Shown piece by piece: positions 27,418 to 35,904 of a DNA stretch of 64,000 bases. A program made the position numbers and the translations under genes. Every line of letters starts with the position of its first letter. Position 1 is the first letter of the stretch. The stretch lies in NCBI GenBank assembly GCA_023404095.1, contig JAEYDD010000032.1, forward strand, positions 1 to 64,000, read 5' to 3'. The notes beneath the pieces were generated by a model that worked only from the letters and a program-made list of their open reading frames with translations, ran no database searches and had not been told where the DNA came from. This stretch comes from Pseudomonadota bacterium. Its GTDB lineage: Bacteria > Pseudomonadota > Alphaproteobacteria > Rhizobiales > Rhizobiaceae.

Positions 27418-28683
27418 ATGACCTTCATCTCGGGATCCGGAAACGAGGGACTGGGGGCGCCGCATGGCGCCATTCCCGCCACCGCACCACAGGCGCACGC
27501 AGCCGACCATCGCATTCCGATCGGTCGCCCCGGCCGCTCACTGTCGTTCTATCCGGCGATCGCCGGGTATGAACTGCAGCAGGAACTGGACTTCCTCGCC
27601 AACCGAGCCGTAGAGCCCAACGTCTTTTTCACCGGTCGCTTCCTCGCCCCGGCGATGCCGCGGCTGGAGGATCGCACGGTACGGCTTTCCCTGATCCGCG
27701 ACGAGGACGCGCGCCGCAGCCGGATCCGCCTCCTGATGCCGTTTTCGATAGAGCGTCCGGGCTTCTCGGTCGGAACGGCCATCATCCGGGCCTGGTCCAA
27801 TCCCTTCGGGCCGCTCGGCACGCCGCTTGTGGATGCCGAAGAGGCGGCGGAAACGATCGACAATCTCTACGAGGGACTGGCGGAGGCCGGCAACGGCCTG
27901 CCGCCGATTCTCGTCTTGCCCGATTTGCGCCTCGACGGTCCGTTCGCAGCCCTTGCCCGTGCCGTGGCGATCGGGCGCAACCTACCCCTCACGGTCGCCA
28001 ACACCTATCGCCGGCCGATGCTCGAAAGCCTGCTTGACGGCCAGGCCTACCTCAAGCGTGCGATATCGCCCCAGCATTTCCGCGAGTTGCAGCGCCAGTG
28101 GCGCAAGCTGGAGATGATGGGCGACGTCACCTACAACGTCGCCCGCCAGCCGGCCGAAATCCGCCTGCGGATGGAACAGTTCCTGCTGCTCGAAGCCGCC
28201 GGCTGGAAGGGCCGCGGCCGCACCGCGATGATCAACGATCGCTACCGCGCGGCGTTTGCGCGCGAGGCCATCACCAATCTCGCCGAGACCGACAGCGTCC
28301 GCATCCACACGCTGGACTTCGACGGCAAGGCGATCGCCTCGATGATCGTCTTCCTCGCCGGCGGCGAAGCCTACACCTGGAAGACCGCCTATGACGAGGG
28401 CTTCGCCCGCTTCTCGCCGGGCAAGCTGCTGGTCGCGCAACTGACCGAGTGGCACCTGGATGATGCCAACATCGTCCGCTCGGACTCCTGCGCGGTCCCG
28501 GATCACCCCGTCATGAGCCGGTTCTGGGAAGAGCGCGAGGAGATGGGAACGCTCGTCATCGGCCTTCAACAGAACCGTGACCGCGACGTGCGCCAGGTTG
28601 CGACTCAGTTGCACCTCTACCGCAACACCCGCAACGTCGCCCGCCTGCTGCGCGACAAGATCCGCGCGCTGGCCAAACGTTAG
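27418..28683 (+). CDS. BioF2-like acetyltransferase (GNAT, Acetyltransf_6 type)
   Basis: 421-residue soluble protein. The C-terminal half carries the pattern of the CelD/BioF2-like acetyltransferase domain (FRELQRQWRKLEMMGDV, EAAGWKGRGRTAM, YTWKTAYDEGFARFSPGKLL), which is related to the FemABX fold and is often found in polysaccharide gene clusters. The first 60 residues are Pro/Ala-rich and likely flexible. It follows the flippase gene at 1 base and would modify the glycan or lipid that the flippase moves; that link is inference from the operon. It converges with the acyl-CoA synthetase gene. Confidence 0.85.
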   Translation: MTFISGSGNEGLGAPHGAIPATAPQAHAADHRIPIGRPGRSLSFYPAIAGYELQQELDFLANRAVEPNVFFTGRFLAPAMPRLEDRTVRLSLIRDEDARRSRIRLLMPFSIERPGFSVGTAIIRAWSNPFGPLGTPLVDAEEAAETIDNLYEGLAEAGNGLPPILVLPDLRLDGPFAALARAVAIGRNLPLTVANTYRRPMLESLLDGQAYLKRAISPQHFRELQRQWRKLEMMGDVTYNVARQPAEIRLRMEQFLLLEAAGWKGRGRTAMINDRYRAAFAREAITNLAETDSVRIHTLDFDGKAIASMIVFLAGGEAYTWKTAYDEGFARFSPGKLLVAQLTEWHLDDANIVRSDSCAVPDHPVMSRFWEEREEMGTLVIGLQQNRDRDVRQVATQLHLYRNTRNVARLLRDKIRALAKR

Positions 28684-28705
28684 AAGCTGCAGGATCAGGG
28701 AGCGA

Positions 28706-30349
28706 TCAGGCTCCGGCTTGCGCCTCGGCCATGGCTTGTTCGCGCAGAAACCGCCGGATGACCTTACCTGACGTCGTCAGCGGCAGCGTGTCGACGAAGG
28801 CCACTTCGCGCGGATACTCGTGCATTGACAGCCGCGTCTTGACCCAACCACTGATTTCGGCCGCCAGCGTCTCGCTGGCGGCAAATCCCTGGCGGAGCAG
28901 GACATAGGCCTTGACGATCTCGGTTCGCACCGGGTCTGGCTTTCCGACCACGGCCGCAAGCTGCACCGCGGGGTGGCTTGCGAGACAATCCTCCACCTCG
29001 CTTGGGCCGATGCGGTAACCGGACGATGTGATGACGTCATCGTCGCGGCCGATAAAGGTGATGCAGCCCTCGTCGTCCATGCGCCCGAGGTCGCCGGTCG
29101 TCATCCAGTCGCCGATGAACTTTCGCTTTGTGGCGCCTTCGTCGTTCCAGTAGCGCAGAAACATGACGGGGTCGGGGCACCGCACCGCGATCTGTCCGGC
29201 AGCACCGGGCGACACTTCCCGGCCGTCCGCATCGATGATGGCGACCGCATGTCCGGGCACGGCCTTGCCGATCGGCCCGGGCCGCGACACGCCCAGCTTG
29301 CCGATGGATCCGATGACGATGTTGCACTCGGTCTGGCCGTAGAACTCGTTGATGGTGATGCCGAGCGTCCGGCGCACCCAGTCCCACGTCTCCCGCCCGA
29401 GCGCCTCCCCGGCGGTGCCGATGGTCCGCAGCTTCAGGTCGTAGTGCCGGAGCGGATCCTCGACACTCTTCATCAGGCGCAGGGCGGTCGGCGGAATGAA
29501 GGCATTGCGCACCTCCATCTCCGCCATGATCCGGTAGGCCATGTGCGGATCGAACTTCTGCCCTGGAGAGGAGACCACCGGCACGCCGAGCAGCAGCGCA
29601 GGCAGGAGCACGTTCAGGAGACCGCCTGCCCAGGCCCAGTCCGCGGGAGTCCATATCCGATCGTCCGGCTGCGGCAGGAACTCGTGGTGCATCTGGAAGC
29701 CCGGCACGTGGCCCAGAAGCACGCGATGGCCATGCAGCGCCCCCTTGGGTGGCCCGGTGGTGCCTGACGTATAGATCATCAGTGCCGGGTCGTCCGGCCC
29801 GCTGTCCACCGGGACGAAAGGTTCACCGGTCACCGTCTCCATCGCGGCAAGGGAAATCGCGCCGGCCTGCACCTCGCCCTCGGTCACGACGACAAGGGAC
29901 AGCGCCTCGAGACTGTCGCGAATGCCCGTCAGGCGCTCGAAGCCGAAGGCGTTGGTGACCACGGCGCGCGCGCCCGCATCGTGAAGACGGAACGCCAGCG
30001 CGTCGGCGCCGAACAGTAAGGCCAGTGGCAGCGCGATCGCCCCGAGCTTGTAAATGGCAAGATGCGCGATCACCGTCTCGAAGCCTTGCGGGAGCAGGAT
30101 CGCCACCCGGTCTCCCGCACCTATGCCCTTGCCAGCGAGCCCGCGCGCGAACGCCGACGAGCGCGCCGCAAGCGTGCCGTAGGTCATGCTGAGGTGTCGG
30201 CCGTCCGGCGAGAAATGCTGAAGGCAGACCCGGTCGGGCTCCCGCGCGGCCCAGACGTCGGCGACCGCGGTGCCGATATTGAAGCGTTCAGGGATATGCC
30301 AGCGGAAATCGCGGCAAAGCTCCTCGTATGTCGACCGTTCGGCAAGCAT
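28706..30349 (-). CDS. Acyl-CoA synthetase (AMP-forming)
   Basis: Activates a carboxylic acid to its acyl-CoA through an acyl-adenylate. The 547-residue protein has the phosphate-binding loop YTSGTTGPPKG, the adenylate motif NEFYGQTECN, the hinge GDLGRMDDEGCITFIGRDDDVI and the C-terminal catalytic Lys in LTTSGKVIRR. The overall pattern fits acetyl/medium-chain acyl-CoA synthetases; the acid is not predictable. The start ATG lies directly after an inverted repeat that holds the Shine-Dalgarno sequence. Confidence 0.93.
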   Translation of the reverse strand: MLAERSTYEELCRDFRWHIPERFNIGTAVADVWAAREPDRVCLQHFSPDGRHLSMTYGTLAARSSAFARGLAGKGIGAGDRVAILLPQGFETVIAHLAIYKLGAIALPLALLFGADALAFRLHDAGARAVVTNAFGFERLTGIRDSLEALSLVVVTEGEVQAGAISLAAMETVTGEPFVPVDSGPDDPALMIYTSGTTGPPKGALHGHRVLLGHVPGFQMHHEFLPQPDDRIWTPADWAWAGGLLNVLLPALLLGVPVVSSPGQKFDPHMAYRIMAEMEVRNAFIPPTALRLMKSVEDPLRHYDLKLRTIGTAGEALGRETWDWVRRTLGITINEFYGQTECNIVIGSIGKLGVSRPGPIGKAVPGHAVAIIDADGREVSPGAAGQIAVRCPDPVMFLRYWNDEGATKRKFIGDWMTTGDLGRMDDEGCITFIGRDDDVITSSGYRIGPSEVEDCLASHPAVQLAAVVGKPDPVRTEIVKAYVLLRQGFAASETLAAEISGWVKTRLSMHEYPREVAFVDTLPLTTSGKVIRRFLREQAMAEAQAGA

Positions 30350-30351
30350 GC

Positions 30352-30379
30352 TGCAATGCGTCTCCCTCGCTGCATTGCA
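30352..30379 (-). promoter_or_regulatory. Hairpin displaying the Shine-Dalgarno of the acyl-CoA synthetase gene
   Basis: On the minus strand TGCAATGC and GCATTGCA form a perfect 8-bp inverted repeat separated by 12 bases that contain GAGGGAG, the only good ribosome-binding site. The ATG begins 2 bases after the second arm. The repeat could fold in mRNA with the ribosome site in the loop, or act in DNA as an operator over the translation start. Confidence 0.5.
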
Positions 30380-30430
30380 CTAGCATTTCACCCCGCCGGG
30401 CGGCAATGGGGAGGCAGCGTCGTTGACCGC

Positions 30431-30694
30431 TCAGCCGGCGGAAAGCTTGGATTCGACCGCCATGACGCCGGCGACAGAGGCGGCAATGGCGATGGCGCGC
30501 TCGATCTCCTCCGGCGAGCCGACGCGTCCGGTCAGAAACACCGTCCCCTTTTCGCACGTCACGGCCACGTCGGAGGGATCGATCGTGCCGGCGGCGGCCA
30601 GTGCATCGGCCACCGCCGTTTCGAGCAGCGCCGGATGCGGTCCGTCGAAGTGCTCTGGGACCTCGCCGTGAAACGTACCTTCCTTGAACACCAT
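30431..30694 (-). CDS. BON domain protein
   Basis: 87-residue protein that is essentially one BON domain: VADALAAAGTIDPSDVAVTCEKGTVFLTGRV followed by a helix with SPEEIERAIAIAASVAGV and the closing ESKL strand. There is no signal peptide, so it is likely cytoplasmic, unlike many BON proteins that act at the membrane. Its function is unknown; relatives often respond to envelope or osmotic stress. It is divergent from the cyclase gene and sits upstream of the acyl-CoA synthetase gene on the same strand. Confidence 0.85.
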   Translation of the reverse strand: MVFKEGTFHGEVPEHFDGPHPALLETAVADALAAAGTIDPSDVAVTCEKGTVFLTGRVGSPEEIERAIAIAASVAGVMAVESKLSAG

Positions 30695-30845
30695 GGCTTC
30701 CTCCGTGGTTTGCCGTTGCGGCCAGTTCGCGGGGCGCTCCCGGCGACATTATCTGCGCGACCGGGAAGCAGATATACAATCGGGATTTTTCCTGTAATCC
30801 TGCGACGTCAAGGGCATTCCAAAACTTCAGGCACAGCAAAGCCTC

Positions 30846-32057
30846 ATGAACGATCGCGATCTGCACGAAATCACCCTCTGGCTTTCCCGCGAGGGCTATC
30901 AGGGCACCGACGAGGGCGAACTGATCGCCGGCTTCTGCGAACGCTGCAACGAAAAGGGCCTTCGGATCGGCCGCGCGCTGGCGATCATCGACACGCTACA
31001 CCCCGATTTCGAGGGACGGTCCTTTCACTGGGACAGCGCCGATCCGGAGATGGAGGTGCGCGAATACGAAGCGATCAGCGACGACCATAGCCGACAGGCC
31101 TGGCGGTCTTCGGTCTTCTACCATCTCATGACGACGGACGTCGACGAAGTCCACCGTCCCTTTGCCAGGGGCGCGGCGACGGACTATGCCAACATGCCCG
31201 AACTGAAGGCCGCCGGACACACCGATTATCTGGCAATGATCCATCGCTTCACAGAGAACGGCCGCGTGGGCGAAATGGACGCGTTCTTTTCCAGCTGGTC
31301 GACGCGCGCCGCAGAAGGGTTCAGCAGTGACGACCTGCGTGCCCTGCACATCCTCGTGCCGACGCTGGCGCTCGCGATCAAATGTGCGTCCTCGATCCGC
31401 ATCATCGGCACGCTCGCGGAGGTCTATCTCGGGCGGGATGCGGGCGAGAGGGTTGTCAGCGGCCGCATCAACCGCGGCGAGGTCGAGAAGATCGAGGCAG
31501 TCATCTGGTTTTCCGACCTGCACAATTACACGAGCATTTCCGACCGGACGGAGCCGGAGCACATCATTCCGTTCCTCAACGACTATGCCGAACTCGTGGT
31601 CGGCGCCATCCACGATAACGGCGGCAGCGTGCTGAAGCTGATCGGCGACGGCGTGCTGGCGATTTTCCGTTCCGGTGACCGACAGGCTGATTGCGTGGCA
31701 GCGCTCGACGCCGAGCGCGCCGTGCACCGCAACCTTGCCGAACTCAACGCCAGGCGCCTTGCCGCGGGCATGCCTGCCACCGAGGTCTATCTCGGCCTCC
31801 ACGTCGGCGACGTTCTCTATGGCAACATCGGCAGCCGCGGCCGGCTGGACTTCACAGTGGTCGGCCCCTGCGTCAACCAGGTCAGCCGTATTTCGTCGCT
31901 CTGCACCTCCGTCGATCGGGACGTCCTGATGTCGCGCGACTTCGTCGACGCCTGCCCGCCGGAGCGCGCGGCCGACATGGTCTCCCTCGGCCGCTACGCG
32001 CTGCGCGGCGTCGCGCGCGCAACCGAGCTATTCACCATCGACCCGGAGCGACGCTGA
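30846..32057 (+). CDS. Class III adenylate/guanylate cyclase
   Basis: Predicted to make cyclic AMP from ATP. The 403-residue protein has a C-terminal catalytic domain of class III type: metal-binding Asp224 (WFSDLHNYT) and Asp268 (LIGDGVLAIF), and the transition-state Asn and Arg in NQVSRISSL. The N-terminal 200 residues have no membrane segment and do not match a sensory domain that I recognise; Trp, His and acidic residues are frequent. Rhizobia carry many such cyclases, each probably coupled to a different input. It converges with the TerC gene. Confidence 0.92.
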   Translation: MNDRDLHEITLWLSREGYQGTDEGELIAGFCERCNEKGLRIGRALAIIDTLHPDFEGRSFHWDSADPEMEVREYEAISDDHSRQAWRSSVFYHLMTTDVDEVHRPFARGAATDYANMPELKAAGHTDYLAMIHRFTENGRVGEMDAFFSSWSTRAAEGFSSDDLRALHILVPTLALAIKCASSIRIIGTLAEVYLGRDAGERVVSGRINRGEVEKIEAVIWFSDLHNYTSISDRTEPEHIIPFLNDYAELVVGAIHDNGGSVLKLIGDGVLAIFRSGDRQADCVAALDAERAVHRNLAELNARRLAAGMPATEVYLGLHVGDVLYGNIGSRGRLDFTVVGPCVNQVSRISSLCTSVDRDVLMSRDFVDACPPERAADMVSLGRYALRGVARATELFTIDPERR

Positions 32058-32097
32058 TCTGCAATTCGACAGCCCTGTCCTGCCTACCGCAGCCATT

Positions 32098-32718
32098 TCA
32101 GAGTGCTGCGACCACATGCGGCCACACTTCGGCAGCCCCGCGATAGATCATATGCAGGGCCACGTAGAGAATGAGGGCAAGGCCGACATAGGCGATCCAG
32201 TGGTGGCGGTTGAGAAGGCGGGCAATATAGTTCGCCGCAATGCCCATCATGGCGATAGAAAGGGCCAGCCCGATCACGAGCACGGTCGGATGTTCGCGCG
32301 ATGCTCCCGCCACGGCCAGCACGTTGTCGAGCGACATGGAGACGTCGGCAACGACGATCTGAATCGCCGCCTGCAGAAACGACTTCTTCGGTCCAGAAAC
32401 CGTGTCCACGAAAGTGTCGTCGCCCTCGCCGACCGCGGCACGCAATTCCCGCCACATCTTCCAGCACACCCAGAGCAGAAGAATGCCGCCCGCCAGAAGC
32501 AGGCCGATGATATCGAGCAGCTGGACCGTAACGCTGGCGAGTCCGATGCGCAGGACCGTGGCCGCAATGATGCCGACCAAAATAGCCTTCTTGCGCTGCG
32601 CGGCGGGAAGGCCGGCAGCGGCAAGTCCGATCACGACGGCGTTGTCCCCCGCAAGCACCAGATCGATCACGACGACCTGCAGGAGCGCCAGCAGGCCGGC
32701 GGACGTGAAGATTTCCAT
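32098..32718 (-). CDS. TerC family integral membrane protein (YjbE type)
   Basis: 206 residues with about seven membrane segments. The two family motifs with acidic residues inside the membrane are present: DLVLAGDNAVVIG near the N-terminus and SMSLDNVLAVAG in the second half. Family members are linked to metal ion export (manganese and others) or membrane metal homeostasis; substrate not predictable here. A manganese riboswitch sometimes precedes such genes, but I do not see its conserved core in 32719-32880. Confidence 0.9.
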   Translation of the reverse strand: MEIFTSAGLLALLQVVVIDLVLAGDNAVVIGLAAAGLPAAQRKKAILVGIIAATVLRIGLASVTVQLLDIIGLLLAGGILLLWVCWKMWRELRAAVGEGDDTFVDTVSGPKKSFLQAAIQIVVADVSMSLDNVLAVAGASREHPTVLVIGLALSIAMMGIAANYIARLLNRHHWIAYVGLALILYVALHMIYRGAAEVWPHVVAAL

Positions 32719-32883
32719 GATGGGGTCCTATGAGGAGTGTCGCGCGAAAGCAGTAGAACCGCTGCGAAACCCGCGCAAGTAAGCTTGTGCGACCAACCGT
32801 CTGTTGCCGTGAGGTTTCGAAGGCACCGGACGACGCCCCATCGCCATCGCCCGACGTCGTCGACGGGTGCGATCCTCCAGCCC

Positions 32884-33372
32884 CTATTCGCCCCCCGCAA
32901 CGCCCCCCTTTAGTCGCTCCGCCCGTTCCCTGTCTGCCTTTCCAAACGCGGTCATGATGTTCACCAGCACGCTCACCGTCCATCCGAAGGTGAACAGGCC
33001 CGACATGGCGATGATCGGACCGATGAGCCTCCAGTCGTCGGGCAATCGGACTGTGTCATCGCCCAGCGTTGTGTAGCTCTGCAGAACGAAGTAGTAGCTG
33101 TCGCGAAGGGTTGGAACGATGTCCAGCAACACCAGAGGTGTTGCCCAGAGCAAGGTTTCGGCGAAATGCAGCAGGGCGAGGGACCCGATGGTGACGGCCA
33201 GCAGAAGGTCGAGCCGCCAGAGGGCAGTGGCGCCTGTGACGTGAACCCACGCCCTGTTGAACTGCCGGTTTATCGTTCGAATGCCGGCACCGTGCACGAA
33301 GATGACGGCAATCATCGTCAGCGTGCCCAGAATGACTTCCAGGATCGGATTGGGGGTTGAAATCGCGTCCAT
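32884..33372 (-). CDS. Two-TM ion channel family protein
   Basis: 162-residue inner membrane protein with hydrophobic segments at about 10-30, 50-75 and 115-140 and a re-entrant pore region reading FVLQSYTTLGDDTVRL. The length and topology resemble the bacterial ion channel family related to potassium channels. The filter TTLGDD departs from TVGYGD: the Tyr-Gly pair is missing. Selectivity is therefore uncertain. It follows no clear operon; the 165-base gap to the TerC gene on the same strand shows nothing else. Confidence 0.85.
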   Translation of the reverse strand: MDAISTPNPILEVILGTLTMIAVIFVHGAGIRTINRQFNRAWVHVTGATALWRLDLLLAVTIGSLALLHFAETLLWATPLVLLDIVPTLRDSYYFVLQSYTTLGDDTVRLPDDWRLIGPIIAMSGLFTFGWTVSVLVNIMTAFGKADRERAERLKGGVAGGE

Positions 33373-33733
33373 CGTCTAATCCCTTTGGTCCAACGTTGCG
33401 GGGACGATAGCTTGTGTCGCCGACCATGTCTTCAAGACGACGCAGTCCTCCTGCCGAGCCGGACGCGGCGCGACGGCGGCTGGCGCTTCCGCAGGTTGCC
33501 CTTGGACGTGAGCGGGGGGCCGGGAGCGCAGGCATTTCACTTGCGGATTTCGGCCAGATTGCAATACCGCTTCGCCTTGCTGGCGGTGATCGAACTCCGT
33601 GCCGGTTGGCGCGGCAGAACCACGATCGTCAGCCATGCCCAGTCGGTGCAGCCAGACGTTCTGGGAGCGATCGGCACGACACGGCGGCAAATATGCCAGA
33701 AAACAATGAAAATCAGATATTTATATAAGCTGA
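33373..33733. other. Gene-free 361-base interval downstream of tRNA-Leu
   Basis: Open frames exist on both strands but none resembles a known protein and none has a ribosome site. The 50 bases next to the tRNA 3' end (33685-33733) are strikingly AT-rich, which on the minus strand gives a T-rich tRNA downstream region that could serve termination. The rest may be the leader of the ion channel gene or decayed sequence. Confidence 0.35.
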
Positions 33734-33818
33734 TGGTGCCCCATGCCGGAATCGAACCAGCACTCCTTTCGGAACTCGATTTTGAGTCGAGCGCGTCTAC
33801 CAGTTCCGCCAATGGGGC
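33734..33818 (-). tRNA. tRNA-Leu (anticodon CAA)
   Basis: 85 bases including an encoded CCA end. The acceptor stem pairs GCCCCAT with ATGGGGC; the D-arm holds GGCGGAACTGGTAGACGC typical of class II tRNA-Leu; the anticodon stem CTCGA/TCGAG encloses the loop CTCAAAA with anticodon CAA; a long variable arm follows (TTCCGAAAGGAG region); the T-loop is GGTTCGATTCC. It decodes UUG. Confidence 0.95.
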
Positions 33819-34031
33819 ATCGCAGCAGGTGACGACAGCGCGTCTACCACGCGGGCGGCGTGCCGCGCAAGCGGGTAACGTGAACTCGCGGGAAGGGTTG
33901 CCCTACGCGGCGCTTGACCCGCATCAGCTCTTCCCCCGCGCACCGCCATCTCGGCCACACTCCGGCCGCACAGTCATTTACAAAGGAGGCGGACTTGGTA
34001 AAAACGCATATCCTCGAACCGGGACCCATTC

Positions 34032-34619
34032 ATGCTTCGACGCCTTTACGACTGGACGATGTCGCTCGCCGCACGCAAATCGGCAGAGGCATGGCTCGCC
34101 GTCATCGCCTTCGTTGAAAGCTCGGTCTTTCTCATTCCCGCCGACGTTCTTTTCCTGCCGATGGGCCTCGCACGGCCTGAACGCCTGTGGCGCTATGCCT
34201 TCGTCGCAACCGTCGCATCGGTGCTGGGCGGCATCGCCGGCTGGTATCTCGGTCACTACGCCTTCGAGGCGGTGGCAAAGCCGGTGCTGGAGTTCTACGG
34301 CAAGCTCGACGCTTTCGACGCCCTGCGCGCCTCGGTCGGCTATGAGACGCTGGTGCTCCTTCTGGTCACCTCGGGACTGGCGCACCTGCCGCCGATCAAG
34401 GTGGTGACCATCCTGTCGGGGGCGGCCAACATCAATCTTGGCCTCTTCATCGTATCTGCGATCCTGGCGCGCGGCGCCCGCTTCTTCTTCCTCGCCTGGC
34501 TGCTGCGGCGCTACGGCGAACCGATTCGTGATTTTATCGAAAAGCAGCTCGGTCTCCTCGCGGGCGTCGGCGCCGGCCTTCTGATTGCGCTCTACGCCGC
34601 CTACCGCTACGTTGCCTGA
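34032..34619 (+). CDS. YqaA family (DedA-like) membrane protein
   Basis: 195-residue inner membrane protein with about five hydrophobic segments. The acidic residue in the first span (FVESSVFLIPADVLFLPMGLARP) and the later Pro/Lys segment (LAHLPPIKVVTILSGAANINL) match the YqaA/SNARE-associated (DedA superfamily) pattern. DedA-like proteins take part in moving lipid carriers or in proton-dependent membrane homeostasis; a specific role is not known. dsbB follows after 15 bases in the same direction. Confidence 0.87.
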   Translation: MLRRLYDWTMSLAARKSAEAWLAVIAFVESSVFLIPADVLFLPMGLARPERLWRYAFVATVASVLGGIAGWYLGHYAFEAVAKPVLEFYGKLDAFDALRASVGYETLVLLLVTSGLAHLPPIKVVTILSGAANINLGLFIVSAILARGARFFFLAWLLRRYGEPIRDFIEKQLGLLAGVGAGLLIALYAAYRYVA

Positions 34620-34634
34620 ACCGAGACCCACATC

Positions 34635-35147
34635 ATGTCCATCGCCCTTTCCAACCGCTCCGCCCTTCCCTTCGCCCTTCTTCTGACCGTCGGCATGGCG
34701 GCGACGGTTGGCGGCGCGCTCGGCTTCGAGCATATCGGCGGCTATATTCCCTGCGCGCTGTGCCTCCTGCAGCGGCTGCCCTACTACTACGGCGTCCCCG
34801 TCGCACTGCTGGCGACCCTGTCCGCCGCGCTCGGCGGCCCGCCCTGGTTGACACGCACGCTGCTCCTCGTCGCCGGCGTCATGATGCTGGTCGGCGCCGG
34901 GCTTGGCGTCTACCACGCCGGTGCGGAGTGGGGTTTCTGGGAAGGGCCCTCGACCTGTGCCACCACCGCGCAAGGGGTCACGCAGAATGCCGGCGACCTG
35001 CTCGGCGATCTCGACGCCAAGAAGCCGCCGTCCTGTACCGAGGCCTCGCTCCGCGTCCTCGGCCTTTCCTTCGCCGGCTGGAACGTCATCGCAAGCCTCA
35101 TCCTGGCCGCAATCGCCTTCAAGGGCGTTTGGGCGAAGAAGAGCTGA
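34635..35147 (+). CDS. dsbB: Disulfide bond formation protein DsbB
   Basis: Inner membrane quinone reductase that re-oxidises DsbA-type thiol oxidases. The 170-residue protein has four membrane segments, the first cysteine pair Cys40-Ala-Leu-Cys43 followed by LLQR, and a second periplasmic cysteine pair (PSTCATT and PPSCTE) in the loop between spans three and four. Order and spacing fit DsbB. It is probably co-transcribed with the upstream yqaA-type gene. Confidence 0.94.
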   Translation: MSIALSNRSALPFALLLTVGMAATVGGALGFEHIGGYIPCALCLLQRLPYYYGVPVALLATLSAALGGPPWLTRTLLLVAGVMMLVGAGLGVYHAGAEWGFWEGPSTCATTAQGVTQNAGDLLGDLDAKKPPSCTEASLRVLGLSFAGWNVIASLILAAIAFKGVWAKKS

Positions 35148-35225
35148 GCCAACGCCGGAATGGGGCACCCGGCCGCGTGAAGGCCAGCACGCGAAAACCG
35201 ATGTGCGCTTGGACGGCAGCCCTGC

Positions 35226-35783
35226 TCAGGGCTGCAGCTCGACATCCCAGTAGAGATAGTCCATCCAGCTTTCGTGCAGGTAGTTCGGCGGAAACAGCCG
35301 GCCGTTGTTGTGGAGATCCTGCACCGTCGGCTGATAGGGCCGCTGGTGGGGGAACATCCCCGCCTGCTTCGGAAGCTTGCTGCCCTTGCGCAGGTTGCAC
35401 GGCGAGCAGGCGGCGACCACGTTGCACCAGGTCGTCTCGCCGCCATGCGCGCGCGGGATGACGTGGTCGAAGGTCAAATCGTCCGGCGAACTGCAATACT
35501 GGCATTCGAACTTGTCCCGCAGGAATACGTTGAAGCGGGTAAAAGCCGGATGGCGGGACGGCTGCACGTAGGTCTTGAGGCTGACGACGCTCGGCAGGCG
35601 CATCGTGAAGCTCGGCGAGGACACCGAATGCTCGTATTCGGCAATGATGTTCACACGGTCGAGGAAGACCGCCTTGATCGCGTCCTGCCAGGACCACAGC
35701 GACAAGGGATAATAGCTCAAAGGCCTGTAGTCAGCGTTCAGAACGAGCGCCGGCAGGGCCTGTGGTGAAACTGAAATCGTCAA
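35226..35783 (-). CDS. HNH endonuclease family protein
   Basis: 185-residue soluble protein with an HNH (McrA-like) zinc nuclease domain: two CxxC pairs (CQYCSS and CSPCN) and the catalytic DHVIPRAHGG between them. The N-terminal part (VLNADYRPLSYYPLSLWSWQDAI) is strongly conserved in a widespread bacterial group whose task is unknown and is not part of a restriction system. The first codon is TTG at 35783, well placed after AGGAG. A terminator of the preceding gene lies about 70 bases upstream, so it has its own promoter. Confidence 0.9.
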   Translation of the reverse strand: MTISVSPQALPALVLNADYRPLSYYPLSLWSWQDAIKAVFLDRVNIIAEYEHSVSSPSFTMRLPSVVSLKTYVQPSRHPAFTRFNVFLRDKFECQYCSSPDDLTFDHVIPRAHGGETTWCNVVAACSPCNLRKGSKLPKQAGMFPHQRPYQPTVQDLHNNGRLFPPNYLHESWMDYLYWDVELQP

Positions 35784-35849
35784 GTGATTCTCCTGACCGA
35801 TTCGGCATCTGCACCTCTATATTAGGCCCGTTGTTACAGCATTGTGAAG

Positions 35850-35877
35850 CCGGAAAGAAAAAGCGCCGCACGCTTTT
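35850..35877 (-). terminator. Rho-independent terminator of the glycosylase gene
   Basis: On the minus strand AAAAGCG / CGCTTTT forms a 7-bp stem with a 5-base loop, followed by further T residues (TTTCTTT). It lies 28 bases after the stop of the DNA glycosylase gene and separates it from the HNH gene. Confidence 0.75.
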
Positions 35878-35904
35878 AAGCCTTTGCAACCCTTTCGCGA
35901 AGGC

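Noticed and set aside
32719..32880. Possible manganese (yybP-ykoY) riboswitch upstream of the TerC gene
   Set aside because: The conserved core sequences of the class are not visible in either part of the leader.
33376..33728. Two 104-codon frames on opposite strands between the ion channel and tRNA-Leu
   Set aside because: Neither has a ribosome site or resemblance to a known protein, and both are Arg/Pro-rich as expected of chance frames in GC-rich DNA.
33537..33812. Minus-strand frame translating as MAELVDALDSKSSSERS...
   Set aside because: It is a translation through the tRNA-Leu gene, a well-known false protein.
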